Of a stretch of 64,000 nucleotides of DNA, positions 25,761 through 34,642 are shown one piece after another (position 1 is the first letter of the stretch; the number at the start of each line of letters is the position of its first letter). The notes under the pieces are model-generated. The model was not told where the DNA came from. It was given only the letters and a program-made list of their open reading frames with translations, and did no database searches. The DNA lies in contig JBFMAI010000039.1 of assembly GCA_040755725.1 (NCBI GenBank), forward strand, positions 209,563 to 273,562, in the 5' to 3' direction. Both the position numbers and the translations under genes were made by a program. The DNA is from JBFMAI01 sp040755725 (lineage in GTDB: Bacteria; Planctomycetota; Phycisphaerae; UBA1845; Fen-1342).

Positions 25761-26699
25761 ATGTCGCGGCTCATGATAATCGCAACGGTGGCGCTGGCGC
25801 TGGGTGTCTCCTTGGCCGACGCGCAAACCGTGACGCAAACCTCCACGCAGACCTCAACCCAGACGCAAACCACCGACGCCAAGGATTTGACGACGGGCAC
25901 GCCCCACGAAAACGCCGGCAGCGGTCGTGTCGCCGCCCGGGCACCGGGCACGTGGGTCAAGGCGGCCATCACGCGCCATTCGAAGATCATGGCCGAGCGC
26001 CTGACCGCCTCCCGCTTCGGGCAGTCGAGTACGGCGTCAAGCCAAAGCAGTAGTTCGCAGACTTCGACGAGCAGTCAGTCGGGCCTGAGCGGACTGGCCG
26101 GCCTCCTGAGTCTGGCCTCGCTGGGCTCTACAAGCGGGTTAAGCGGTCTGCTGAGCGGTCTGACGGGGACCACTTCCGGCACCGGCACGGGATTTCCCGC
26201 ACCATCGAACGGCACCAGTTACACCCTGGACGACCTCATTCGCTTGGGGCAGATGTTCGGCGGCGGCACCCAGACCACGACGACGACCACCGGCAACACC
26301 ACCACCGGCGGCAACACGACCGCCAAGTCGACGACGACCCAGACCAAGCAAGCCGCCACGGGTGGGGCGATCGGGCGGCTGCCGAAGCCTGAGCAGCGCT
26401 TCCAGCAGACCACGACGGGCACCACAACGACCGAGACCGATTTCAAGACGCGCTGGGCCAACGCCATGCTCCAGACGTTCTTCAGCGCGCTGACCCTCGG
26501 CCTTCAGTCGAGCCAGTTCATCGACCTCGTCAAAGACGCCTTGCGGCCGCTGGTCTTGCCGACGACGGAGAACAATGACGGCAACGGCTCCGGCAACGGC
26601 TCCGGCAACGGCTCGGGCAACGGTTCGGGCAATGGCTCCGGCAACGGCATCGAGGATATTGATCAAGTTGGGGGGGGCGGCGGGAGTTCCACGATCTGA
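25761..26699 (+). CDS. Exported Ser/Thr/Gln/Gly-rich low-complexity protein
   Basis: A 312-residue protein of unknown family. It has a signal peptide (MIIATVALALGVSLADAQ), then TQTSTQTSTQTQTTD, a basic segment (TWVKAAITRHSKIMAERL), long Ser/Gly/Leu runs, a Thr-rich tract and a more ordered stretch (WANAMLQTFFSALTLGLQSS). Near the end are tandem GNGS units encoded by a 12-bp DNA repeat. I chose the ATG at 25761 because AGAGG lies 7 bp upstream; an ATG at 25746 is also in frame. The composition suggests a flexible surface or matrix protein; nothing identifies its role. Confidence 0.7.
   Translation: MSRLMIIATVALALGVSLADAQTVTQTSTQTSTQTQTTDAKDLTTGTPHENAGSGRVAARAPGTWVKAAITRHSKIMAERLTASRFGQSSTASSQSSSSQTSTSSQSGLSGLAGLLSLASLGSTSGLSGLLSGLTGTTSGTGTGFPAPSNGTSYTLDDLIRLGQMFGGGTQTTTTTTGNTTTGGNTTAKSTTTQTKQAATGGAIGRLPKPEQRFQQTTTGTTTTETDFKTRWANAMLQTFFSALTLGLQSSQFIDLVKDALRPLVLPTTENNDGNGSGNGSGNGSGNGSGNGSGNGIEDIDQVGGGGGSSTI
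26580..26648 (+). repeat. 12-bp tandem repeat encoding GNGS
   Basis: About 5.75 copies of GGCAACGGCTCC with third-position changes (TCG, GGT, AAT) that keep the peptide constant. A whole number of codons per unit means copy-number changes stay in frame. Confidence 0.9.
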
Positions 26700-26770
26700 C
26701 GGGAGCGGACCTTCCCGCCCATTCCGCGCGGCGTGTTTATCCGGGTCCAGGGCTTCCGGAGTGCCGAGCT

Positions 26771-26827
26771 GAAACCCGCACGCCAGTGCGGGGCCGGGCG
26801 ACCCACCGCTTGCGTGGTGGGTTCTGT
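26771..26827. repeat. 57-bp double-hairpin element (family B), copy 1
   Basis: The element begins GAAACCCGCAC and ends GGTGGGTTCTGT. Hairpin 1 is CCCGCAC-GCCA-GTGCGGG and hairpin 2 is CCCACC-(8 nt)-GGTGGG, with outer GAA(A)CC/GGTTC complementarity. Copies of exactly 57 bp lie at 27469-27525, 47326-47382 and 58978-59034. Confidence 0.9.
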
Positions 26828-26917
26828 CTTCTTTACGTCGTGGCACAAGTCGCGGACAATAACCGCGCCGCTTCGTCGAATCCCTCCGTGCCGAGCGCTG
26901 GGGCGGCAGGTGCGCCA

Positions 26918-27448
26918 ATGGCCCGATTCTGCATGTTTGGCGGCCAGGACGGTCAGTTGCAACCGACGGAGAGCGTCCACGTGACGATCTTCGGCGGCGC
27001 CGAGTGGCGCCGCGCACCGACGGCGACGCACATCACGGAAACGCGACGCCAAACGGCCGGCTCGGTCGGCGGCATGGGCTACGTCTTCATCACCGTTTTC
27101 GGGGGGGCGGAAGTGATCTGGCCCACGCTGGTGGAGGAGTACCTGGCATTGCTCGATGCCGTTCGCACCGGGGCCCTGACCCTGGGCGATTGGGACGAGC
27201 ACCTGGGACGCCGGGGCGGCCACACCGCGCTGCGCGTTCACGCGTTCACGCTGTTCGGCGCCTTCGACGGCGATGCACTGCCCAGCGAGGACAAGGAACT
27301 GGACGACCTGAGCGTCCACCAACACCTCGGGCACATTCCCGAAGCAGCCGTGCGGGTGCTCGTGCCGGCCATCGGGCAGCGCGGCGTCAGCCGGCTCGCC
27401 GCCGTGCGGCACGCGGTGGCCCTGACCGTGCAGGGGCCGAGAGATTGA
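26918..27448 (+). CDS. FGG-motif protein, possibly LiaF/DUF1707-associated type
   Basis: A 176-residue soluble protein with two copies of an F-G-G-A-E motif (HVTIFGGAEWRRAPT and YVFITVFGGAEVIWPT) and a third weaker one (AFTLFGAFDG). Such F-G-G strands occur in the beta-helical domain of LiaF-like cell-wall-antibiotic response proteins, so I suggest that fold with low confidence. I chose the ATG at 26918 because the upstream open frame covers a 57-bp repeat and an AGGTG lies before it. It is flanked on both sides by copies of the 57-bp element. No transmembrane segment is present. Confidence 0.6.
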   Translation: MARFCMFGGQDGQLQPTESVHVTIFGGAEWRRAPTATHITETRRQTAGSVGGMGYVFITVFGGAEVIWPTLVEEYLALLDAVRTGALTLGDWDEHLGRRGGHTALRVHAFTLFGAFDGDALPSEDKELDDLSVHQHLGHIPEAAVRVLVPAIGQRGVSRLAAVRHAVALTVQGPRD

Positions 27449-27468
27449 GGGATTCAGGATACCCGTCA

Positions 27469-27525
27469 GAACCCCGCACGCCGGTGCGCGGCGAAGCGGC
27501 CCACCACTGGCCTGGTGGGTTCTGT
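27469..27525. repeat. 57-bp double-hairpin element (family B), copy 2
   Basis: Starts GAACCCCGCACGCC and ends CCTGGTGGGTTCTGT. Hairpin 1 is slightly degraded (GTGCGCGG), while hairpin 2 (CCCACCA...TGGTGGG) is intact. It lies 20 bp after the stop of the FGG-motif gene. Confidence 0.9.
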
Positions 27526-27550
27526 TAACGGCTCCTGGGCGTTGCGGCGC

Positions 27551-27664
27551 GCCTCGGCTCCGCAGGAGCCTCGCCCTCCCGCACCGCGTGCTCGCGCCCG
27601 GCCATTCAATGGCAATCGCACGACACGAGAGGGCCCTCCCGGCTCGCCGGGGGGCTGCCCTCCC
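27551..27664. repeat. Degenerate family A palindromes (copy 4, two pieces)
   Basis: Two partial copies: GGAGCCTCGCCCTCCC ending at 27580, and GGGCCCTCCCGGCTCGCCGG ... CTGCCCTCCCC at 27631-27664. Together with the 57-bp element they fill the 260 bp before the GH65 gene. Confidence 0.55.
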
Positions 27665-27709
27665 CTGCCGCAAGTCGCCCACGGCCCGTATAGTGTCGCC
27701 AACGAACGC

Positions 27710-30031
27710 ATGAGCGAGTTGGACACCTGGACCGTCGTCAACACCAGCCCCGACGCCCACACCCTGGCGCAGTGGGAGAGCGTCTGCACCATCTCCAACG
27801 GCTACCTGGGTCTGCGCGGCCGGCTGGCCGAGCAGCGTGGCGGAACCTACCCCGGCACGTTGATTAACGGCGTGTTCGACGAGCTCGACGTGTTCGGGCA
27901 GCTTCGGTTGTCCGGCGAGGAGCGCCCCTACCTCGACCCGCGATACTTTGACGCCGCCGGCCGCAGCCCCGCCATCGCCAATCTGCCCGATCCCCTTGCG
28001 GTGCGTGCGTTCGTGGGCGAGTCGGAAGTCAGCGTGGGCCGCGGCGAGATCACCGGCTTCGCGCAAAGCCTGGATCTGCGGACCGGGCTGTACCGCTACC
28101 GGTTCGAGTATCGCGACGCGCAGGGTCATACCACACGCGTCGAGATGGAGCGCTTCGCCTGTCTCCGTCATGCCCACCGCGTCTTCATGCGTTACACGCT
28201 CACCCCCCTCGACCACGACGCGCCTGTACGCATCGAATCCGGGATCAGCGGCGACGTGCGCTCCAACCTCACCGGCGAGCGGGTGCTGCGAGTGACCGAA
28301 CGCTGCGCCTGGCCACCGCCCCGCGTGCTGCTGACGGCGTATCTGCCCGCCCGCGAGCACACGGTGCAGGTCGGCGTGCATCACACGCTGCGGCGGGGGA
28401 CCCCCAGCGAGGGGCCGATCGGCGTCAACTGGCACGATGCGGCGGCGACGCGCTACGTCTTCGCCCCGGCGCGCCGCGGTGAACCAATCACGCTCGAACG
28501 GGCCGTCGTCCTCGCCTGCTCCGAGGACCTGCGCCACGGGCTGCGGGTGGACCTGGGCGCCGAGCTGGACGCGGCGACGGCGCAGGGCTTCGACGCCGCC
28601 CTGGCCGAGCAGACGGTGACCTGGGCCGAGTCGTGGGCCCGCAGCGATGTTCAGATTGACGGGGACGACCCCGCCCAGCTCGGGCTGCGGTTCTGTCTGT
28701 ACCACCTGCTGGCGGCGGCGCCCCGCTTCACCGATCGCCTGAGCGTGCCCGTGAAGCTGCTGTCGGGGGAGTTGTATCAGGGCAGCGTGTTCTACGACAC
28801 CGAGCTATACGTCGTTCCGCTGTACACGTTCACCCAGCCGCCGCTCGCCCGCACCTGCCTCGATTTCCGCTGGGAGGGCCTGCGGGCCGGCCGCGAAACC
28901 GCGCGAAGCCTCGGCCTGGACGGCGCGAAGCTCGCGTGGCAGGCCGGCCCCCACGGCGAGGAGTGTCTGGGCCGCTGGTGGCGTTCGACCCACACGAACA
29001 TCCACGTCAACGCGGATGTCGCCCACGCGCTGATGCAGTATGAACGCGCTACCAACGACGCGGCGTTTGTCGCCGAGCGCGGCATCGACCTGCTCGTCGA
29101 GACGGCCCGCTTCTTCGCGTCGCGCGCCACCCGCGACGCGGACCACGCCACCTTCGACCTGATCGGCGTCACGGGGCCGGACGAGGGGCACTTCGGCAGC
29201 GCCACCAACTTCTACACGAACCTCCTGGCCGCGCGAAGCCTGCGCTATGCGGTCGAGGTGCTCGCACACTTGGCGGCGTTGGATCCCGCGGCCCACGCGG
29301 CGGCGGTGCGCCGCCTGGGGTTGCGCGGCGACGAACCCGCCCGCTGGCGGGAGGTGGCCGCGGGGCTGCGCTGGGGGCAGGACGCCCCCACCGGCGTAAT
29401 CGAGCAATGCGCCGGGTTCTTCGCCCTGCCCCGCTTGCCGACGGAACTGGCCGAGAAGCGCAAGACCGGCTACGTCAGCGTGGGTCGCTACCAGGCGCTG
29501 CTCCAGCCCGACGTGCTGCTGGCGTTGGCCCTGCGGCCGGATGACTTCGAGCTCCCCGTCCTGCGGGCCAACTGGGACTATTACAAAGACAAGAGCCTGA
29601 ACTACTCGTCCGTGAGCTTCGCCGCCCACGCCCTCGTCGCCGCCGAGGTCGGCGACCTGGAGGAAGCCTACCGGCACTTCGTCATCACCACCGGGATGGA
29701 CCTGGACGAAAGCTTGACCGGCCGACGCGATACGCACCTGGGGTTGCACGGGACGGCGGCCGGCGGCGCGTGGCGGTCCGCGGTGGAGGGCTTCGGCGGT
29801 TTTCGCCTGACGGACGCGGGCCCCCGCTTCCGCCCGCGGCTGCCCGCCCGTTGGGACCGCTTGCGGTTCAAGGTCGTGCTGCGCGGCGTCGAGATCACCG
29901 CCACGGTGACCCGCGACCAACTGGTGCTTCAGGCGGGGTCGCAACGCCGGGCCGAGGTCCCCGTCATGCTCGTCGGCCGGCCGGGGGTGCTCCGCGCCGG
30001 AGAAACGCTGGCGGTGGACTATCGGCTTTGA
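27710..30031 (+). CDS. Glycoside hydrolase family 65 protein (disaccharide phosphorylase-like)
   Basis: A 773-residue cytoplasmic GH65 enzyme, the family of maltose, trehalose and kojibiose phosphorylases. The N-terminal beta-sandwich begins TISNGYLGLRGRL. The (alpha/alpha)6 barrel has YQGSVFYDTELYVVPLY, AWQAGPHGEECLGRWW and HTNIHVNADVAHALMQY. The general-acid loop VTGPDEGHFGSATNFYTN puts the catalytic Glu near residue 490. Later come IEQCAGFFALP, KSLNYSSVSFAAHAL and HLGLHGTAAGGAWRS. The start at 27710 is chosen because the upstream frame is repeat sequence. No beta-phosphoglucomutase or sugar transporter is adjacent, so the substrate is open. Confidence 0.93.
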   Translation: MSELDTWTVVNTSPDAHTLAQWESVCTISNGYLGLRGRLAEQRGGTYPGTLINGVFDELDVFGQLRLSGEERPYLDPRYFDAAGRSPAIANLPDPLAVRAFVGESEVSVGRGEITGFAQSLDLRTGLYRYRFEYRDAQGHTTRVEMERFACLRHAHRVFMRYTLTPLDHDAPVRIESGISGDVRSNLTGERVLRVTERCAWPPPRVLLTAYLPAREHTVQVGVHHTLRRGTPSEGPIGVNWHDAAATRYVFAPARRGEPITLERAVVLACSEDLRHGLRVDLGAELDAATAQGFDAALAEQTVTWAESWARSDVQIDGDDPAQLGLRFCLYHLLAAAPRFTDRLSVPVKLLSGELYQGSVFYDTELYVVPLYTFTQPPLARTCLDFRWEGLRAGRETARSLGLDGAKLAWQAGPHGEECLGRWWRSTHTNIHVNADVAHALMQYERATNDAAFVAERGIDLLVETARFFASRATRDADHATFDLIGVTGPDEGHFGSATNFYTNLLAARSLRYAVEVLAHLAALDPAAHAAAVRRLGLRGDEPARWREVAAGLRWGQDAPTGVIEQCAGFFALPRLPTELAEKRKTGYVSVGRYQALLQPDVLLALALRPDDFELPVLRANWDYYKDKSLNYSSVSFAAHALVAAEVGDLEEAYRHFVITTGMDLDESLTGRRDTHLGLHGTAAGGAWRSAVEGFGGFRLTDAGPRFRPRLPARWDRLRFKVVLRGVEITATVTRDQLVLQAGSQRRAEVPVMLVGRPGVLRAGETLAVDYRL

Positions 30032-30077
30032 CGCCGCTCGCCCCCTCCCACGTCGGCGACGCGGGGCTGTGTCGTCG

Positions 30078-31073
30078 TCAGATGCCCAGGCCCGGGTCGT
30101 CGAACGCTTCGGGCTGCGGTGGGGCGGCGGGACCGGCCGGGGCGACGGCGGGTGAGGGGCGGACCTTCAGAACGGGCGGGGTGATCGTGACCTGGTGCCC
30201 CGGTTCGACGTTTTGAGTCAGGAACACCGACCCGCCGACGATGCAGCCGTCGCCCAGGCGGGTCTCGCCGCCGAGCACGATGGCGTTGGCGTAGATCGTC
30301 ACGCGGTGGCCGACGGTGGGGTGGCGCTTGTAGCCGCGGATCAGCCGGCCGCGCTCGTCCTTGGGGAACGACAGGGCGCCGAGCGTGACGCCCTGATACA
30401 ACTTGACGTGGTCGCCGATGTCGGTCGTCTCGCCGATGACGACGCCGGTGCCGTGGTCGATGAAGAAGCAGCGGCCGATGCGGGCGCCGGGGTGGATGTC
30501 GATGCCGGTCAGCAAGTGGGCGTGCTCGGTCATGATCCGCGGCATGAGCGGCACGTTCATCTCGTACAGCTCGTGGGCGTAGCGGAACAGCGTGATGGCC
30601 AGGACCGCGGGGTAGGCGAGGATGACCTCGGCCAGACTGGTCGCGGCCGGGTCCCCGTCGTACGCGGCCTGCACGTCGTCCGCCAGCACGGCCCGCAGAT
30701 CGGGGATGCGCTCCAGGAAGCGCGTGGCCAGCTCGGCGGCCTTGTCGCGGCAGGGCCGGGCGGCGTCGGCGGCATCGGGGCACTGGGTTTCGTGCTCGTG
30801 GCACAGGCATTGGAAGATCTGGTCGGTCAGTTGCTCCCAGAGGCGCGGCAGCAGTTCCCCGACGTGGTAGCTGATGTTGTAGCGCGTCAGGCCCTTGCGA
30901 CCGTGGTAGCCCGGGTACGTCAGCTCCAGCAACGAATCACAGATTCCGACGATCGCGTCCCGCGATGGCAGGTACTTGCGGTCGATGTGCCGGGTGCGGT
31001 CGTCCGCCTGATAGCTCTTGACGATCCGCGCCACTAGCCGCGGCAGGGTCTCGTCGAGGTGAATCGCGTCCAT
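30078..31073 (-). CDS. cysE: Serine O-acetyltransferase
   Basis: A 331-residue serine acetyltransferase making O-acetylserine for cysteine synthesis. The N-terminal helical domain (about 1-190) is longer than in E. coli CysE and resembles the EpsC/plant-type enzyme. The hexapeptide left-handed beta-helix follows: GIDIHPGARIGRCFFIDHG, GVVIGETTDIGDHVKLYQG, VTLGALSFPKDE, HPTVGHRVTIYANAIVLGG, GCIVGGSVFLT. The catalytic His is in FIDHGTG. A Pro/Ala-rich C-terminal tail follows, with a terminal Ile (LGI) that recalls the tail used to bind CysK. Start ATG at 31073 has GGAG 6 bp upstream. No cysK is in the window. Confidence 0.93.
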   Translation of the reverse strand: MDAIHLDETLPRLVARIVKSYQADDRTRHIDRKYLPSRDAIVGICDSLLELTYPGYHGRKGLTRYNISYHVGELLPRLWEQLTDQIFQCLCHEHETQCPDAADAARPCRDKAAELATRFLERIPDLRAVLADDVQAAYDGDPAATSLAEVILAYPAVLAITLFRYAHELYEMNVPLMPRIMTEHAHLLTGIDIHPGARIGRCFFIDHGTGVVIGETTDIGDHVKLYQGVTLGALSFPKDERGRLIRGYKRHPTVGHRVTIYANAIVLGGETRLGDGCIVGGSVFLTQNVEPGHQVTITPPVLKVRPSPAVAPAGPAAPPQPEAFDDPGLGI

Positions 31074-31098
31074 AGGAGGCTCCAGATTCCCACGTGAG

Positions 31099-31149
31099 CC
31101 ACTGTGCTGGCACAGTGGACCGTCCGGTGTGCCACTGCTCTTGAGCAGT
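31099..31149. repeat. Pair of perfect short hairpins upstream of cysE
   Basis: Hairpin 1: CCACTGTG-CTGG-CACAGTGG (31099-31118). Hairpin 2: ACTGCTC-TT-GAGCAGT (31134-31149). Both lie in the leader region of the minus-strand cysE gene and could act as transcript structures or as a repeat element. Confidence 0.7.
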
Positions 31150-31168
31150 CCGCTGCCCAGCCACGTCC

Positions 31169-31282
31169 ACGGCCGGTGCGCAGCCCGGCCGCTACGGGGC
31201 GCGCCCGCCACGGCGGGCGAGACGCCCGCCCTCCCCCGTAGCGCCGGACCGAAGCCTGCCCGCCGTGGCGGGAGTCCGGCGC
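31169..31282. repeat. Composite palindromic repeat family C, copy 2
   Basis: Related to 19829-19988: GCAGCCCGGCCGCTACGGGG, CGCCACGGCGGGCGAGACG, TAGCGCCGGACCGAAGCC, TGCCCGCCGTGGCGGGAG. It abuts the stop codon of the RNase E/G gene. Confidence 0.8.
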
Positions 31283-31284
31283 GG

Positions 31285-33927
31285 TCACATGTGCGGCACG
31301 ACGCGCCCGCGGGCGTCGGTGCAGGTGATCTCCACCTGGTCCAGACTGAAGTTGGGGTCGGGGCGGATCGAGACGCTACGCCGGTACTTGGTCTCCAGCT
31401 CGTGAATCAGGGCCCGCTTGCGGTTCTGAAGCAAGTACGACACTTCCGGGGACACGGCCACCTCCACCATTCGGATGTGCTCGCGCGTGACGGCGAGCTG
31501 GAGCAGCCGCATCACGTCGAGCACGACCGACTCGGTGGTCTTGACCAGCCCGGTGCCGCGGCAATGGCGGCAGTCGCGGTAGATGCTGCGGGTCAGGCTG
31601 GCTCGTTGGCGCTGCCGGGTCATCTCGATCAGCCCGAACGAACTGGTGCGGAGCACCTTGGCCCGCTCCTTGTGCTTCTTCAGGTTCTCGATCAGGCGCC
31701 GCTCGATGTCGCGCCGGTGCGACTCCAGCCGCATGTCGATGAAGTCGCACACGATCACCCCGCCCAGGTCGCGTAAGCGAAGCTGCCGCGGAATCTCGTC
31801 GGCCGCCTCGCAGTTGATCTTGTACGCCGTGGCCTCCGCGTCGTCCTCCGTGCGGAAGCGACCGCTGTTCACGTCGATGGCCACCATGGCCTCGGTCTGG
31901 TCGATGACCAGCGAACCTCCACTCTTCAGGGGCACGTGCCGCGAGTGCAGCCGCTCCAGCTCGGCCTCGATCTTGTACTTATGGAAAATCGGCTCCGGGT
32001 CGGTGTAAATCACGACCAGGTCCTGCGAGCGCGGGCTGAAGATCGAGAGGAACTCCCGCGCCCGTTCCGCAACGTCGGCGTCATCGACGACGATGCGCTC
32101 GATGTCGTTGGTGAATACGTCGCGGATGGTGCGGATCACCAGGTCCGACTCGCGGTACAGCTCCGCCGGGGCCGCCTCGTTCTGAATCCGCTTCTCCACC
32201 GCCCGCCACAGCCGCGTCAGGTACGACAGGTCGTTCTGGAGTTCGCGTTTAGTGCGGTCCAGCGCGGCGGTCCGGGCGATGAAACCCATGCCCTCGGGCA
32301 GCTCGAGCTCAGCCAGCACGTCGCGGAGCTTGTCGCGCGAGGTGTCGTCCTCGATCCGCCGCGACACCCCCAAGCGGCGCATCCCGGGCATCATCACGAG
32401 GAAGCGGCCGGGGATACTGAGGTAGGTCGACAGGGTCGGGCCCTTGGTGCCGATGCCCTCCTTGGTGACCTGGACGAGCACCTGCTGGCCGCGCCGCAGG
32501 CAGCGCTGGATGGGGGGACGGTTTCGCCGCGGCATCTTGCGCCCAACGTTCTCGGTCGGGGAGCCGCCGTCGGGGAAATACTGCGGGTGCAGGTCGGAAA
32601 TGTGGAGGAAACCGTTCTTGCCCTGGCCGAAGTCCACGAAGGCCGCCTGAATGCTGGGCTCGACGTTGGTGATTACACCCTTGTAGATGTTGCCGACGTG
32701 GTTCTCGGCGGCGGCCCGCTCCAGGTAGATCTCCTCAAGCCGGCCGTCACACAGGATCGCGATCCGGCATTCCTCGCGCTGCACGGTGTTGATGATCATC
32801 TCACGCCGGCCGGCAACGGGCTTGCTCTCCACCGTGGGCTCGGCTTCCGCCTCCTCGCCCACAACCGCCACCGCCGCCCCACCACGGTGGTTCTCGTCGG
32901 TATCGTGGCGTGAGCGCCGACCGCCGCGACGCCGGCGCCGCCGGCCTTTCTCTTTCGATGGCGCGCCGGCGTCGCGCTCTTCGTCCGTCGGGGCCGCCAG
33001 GGCCGCGGCCTCGTCCCCGTTGTCCGCTAGTTCCGCGGCGGGAGCTTCCGGTTCGAGCTCGTCGTGATCGGTTCCGTTGGCAAAGGTCTCCGCCCGGGCG
33101 GCCGCGGCATCCTCCAGCCACGGCGGCAGCTCCTCTTGCTCCCCCGCCAGCCCCGTCACGCCGTTGTAAGCAGCGGTGGGTCCCTCCTCGCGGGGCGGAG
33201 GTTCCGGCAAGTCCTCGCGCCGAGGGCGCCGCGCCTCCGGAGTTGGCCGACGCGGCTGACTCGGGGCCGGCGTCGCACCGGACGCCTCACGCCGGCGCTT
33301 GCGCCGCAAACGGCGTCGCTGGCTGCGGGACAAGTGGGGCTGCCCCGTTTCCGGACCGCCCACGCGGGTCGGTGGGCCCGGGGCCGCAGCCGGGGGAGCC
33401 TCGGCGACCTCCGACTCCGGCTCCAAGGCGGCTTCGGTCGGCGTCTCCGGAAGCGGCGGTGGCGGCAGAGTCGCCGGCGGCGCGACGGGGGGCGCTGCAC
33501 TCGCGGGCGACCGTTTGGTCACCGCCGGCACGTCCAGGGTCGGCAGCCGCGTGGGAAACGGCGGCGGGGCGACGGCGGGGAAACGAATGACGATCGTCCC
33601 GTCGGCCTCCTTGATTTCTGCTTTGGATTCGCCCGGCCCCGCGAGTGTCGCGGTGGTCTCACCCGGGGCCTCGGTCGGTTTCCGATGGTCCCCGTCCGTC
33701 GTCTTTCTCGGCTTGCGGGAGCCGCGTCGGCGCGGCGCCTTCGTGGATTCATCAGCGGACGCCGCCGGCGCGGACGCGGTCGCCAGGGCTTCGTCGCCAG
33801 TCGCCACCGTGCCGGGCGTGTCGGCCTCGGTCAGTTGGTCCGTCGCCTCGGGCTTCCGCGCTCGCGGCCGACGGCCGCGGGGGGTCTTCTTCGTGCTCTT
33901 CTTCGTAACCAAGTCAGTTCCTTTCAT
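31285..33927 (-). CDS. rng: Ribonuclease E/G family protein with long N-terminal extension
   Basis: An 880-residue endoribonuclease. The first 376 residues are a low-complexity extension rich in Lys, Arg, Pro, Ala and Glu (KKSTKKTPRGRRPRARKPEA). The conserved core starts at MIINTVQREECR with an S1 domain (NHVGNIYKGVITNVEPSIQA, FLHISDLHPQYF), then the DNase I-like catalytic domain with the metal-binding Asp residues in AMVAIDVNSGRF and GGVIVCDFIDMR, and the zinc-link CRHCRGTG. The RNase E extension is C-terminal in enterobacteria but partly N-terminal in actinobacteria. The ATG at 33927 lies inside the upstream gene (14-bp overlap); an ATG at 33942 is an alternative. It belongs to the PTS-block operon. 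Confidence 0.92.
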   Translation of the reverse strand: MKGTDLVTKKSTKKTPRGRRPRARKPEATDQLTEADTPGTVATGDEALATASAPAASADESTKAPRRRGSRKPRKTTDGDHRKPTEAPGETTATLAGPGESKAEIKEADGTIVIRFPAVAPPPFPTRLPTLDVPAVTKRSPASAAPPVAPPATLPPPPLPETPTEAALEPESEVAEAPPAAAPGPPTRVGGPETGQPHLSRSQRRRLRRKRRREASGATPAPSQPRRPTPEARRPRREDLPEPPPREEGPTAAYNGVTGLAGEQEELPPWLEDAAAARAETFANGTDHDELEPEAPAAELADNGDEAAALAAPTDEERDAGAPSKEKGRRRRRRGGRRSRHDTDENHRGGAAVAVVGEEAEAEPTVESKPVAGRREMIINTVQREECRIAILCDGRLEEIYLERAAAENHVGNIYKGVITNVEPSIQAAFVDFGQGKNGFLHISDLHPQYFPDGGSPTENVGRKMPRRNRPPIQRCLRRGQQVLVQVTKEGIGTKGPTLSTYLSIPGRFLVMMPGMRRLGVSRRIEDDTSRDKLRDVLAELELPEGMGFIARTAALDRTKRELQNDLSYLTRLWRAVEKRIQNEAAPAELYRESDLVIRTIRDVFTNDIERIVVDDADVAERAREFLSIFSPRSQDLVVIYTDPEPIFHKYKIEAELERLHSRHVPLKSGGSLVIDQTEAMVAIDVNSGRFRTEDDAEATAYKINCEAADEIPRQLRLRDLGGVIVCDFIDMRLESHRRDIERRLIENLKKHKERAKVLRTSSFGLIEMTRQRQRASLTRSIYRDCRHCRGTGLVKTTESVVLDVMRLLQLAVTREHIRMVEVAVSPEVSYLLQNRKRALIHELETKYRRSVSIRPDPNFSLDQVEITCTDARGRVVPHM

Positions 33928-34642
33928 CCGCCGCGGGCCCATAAGCGGGCCCCGTCGGCTCGCAGTCCCATTGGACGCCGGTCCGCCGCACCCGATGCTG
34001 ATAGGCGTCGGCGGCCAGGCCCAACTCCGTGAGAATCTCGCTCGGCCGGGCGGTGCGCTGCTGGTGATAGCTCAGCATCAGGCGCAGACGTCGCCCGTCC
34101 ACTTCCAAGTTGTCGATGTACGGTCGAATGTCGAGGCGTCGTCGCGGGCGGTCCGGACCGCAGTCCCGCTCGATGACAAGCTGGTCGCGCTCCAGCAGCC
34201 CACGGGCGACGGCGGCCAACCCCGCGAAGTCCACGGCGTCGAGCGACACCTCGAAACACGCCCGCCGGGGCTGGGGCACCCGGCGCAGCGTGGGGGAAAC
34301 GACGCGCTCCAGCCGGCTGGCCGCGGGCCACTGCGCCTGCAACGCGTCGTACAGCCCGCGTGGTTCGACCGGCTGAGTCAGCAGCAGCCAGGCACATTGG
34401 GCGTCGGCCGCGGTGCCCACACTCCTCGGCACGGGCAGGCTCAGCCGGGGCTGCGGATTGAACCCGCGCGAGTACACCAGCGGCCAGCCGGCTCGGACAA
34501 GGGCGCGCGCGACCCAGCGCCGCTCGTCATGGTGCGACAAGAAACGCAAGTCGCCCGTGACGGTCCAGGTCACGACCACCGCCGTCCGCTCGGGCGCCGG
34601 GCCGCCCGCGTCCGTTGCCATCCTCGGCCGCTCCGCGACCAT
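33914..34642 (-). CDS. TIGR03936/DUF2344 family protein (radical SAM-associated)
   Basis: A 242-residue protein of the DUF2344 family, usually encoded beside or fused to a TIGR03960-type radical SAM protein and near rng. Characteristic motifs are WTVTGDLRFLSHHDERRWVA, LVYSRGFNPQPRLSLPVP and the late PSEILTELGL. No radical SAM partner is in the window. It overlaps ptsP upstream by 4 bp (ATGA) and rng downstream by 14 bp, so it sits firmly in the operon. The family may act in tRNA or rRNA modification; that is inferred from its usual partners. Confidence 0.87.
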   Translation of the reverse strand: MVAERPRMATDAGGPAPERTAVVVTWTVTGDLRFLSHHDERRWVARALVRAGWPLVYSRGFNPQPRLSLPVPRSVGTAADAQCAWLLLTQPVEPRGLYDALQAQWPAASRLERVVSPTLRRVPQPRRACFEVSLDAVDFAGLAAVARGLLERDQLVIERDCGPDRPRRRLDIRPYIDNLEVDGRRLRLMLSYHQQRTARPSEILTELGLAADAYQHRVRRTGVQWDCEPTGPAYGPAADERN

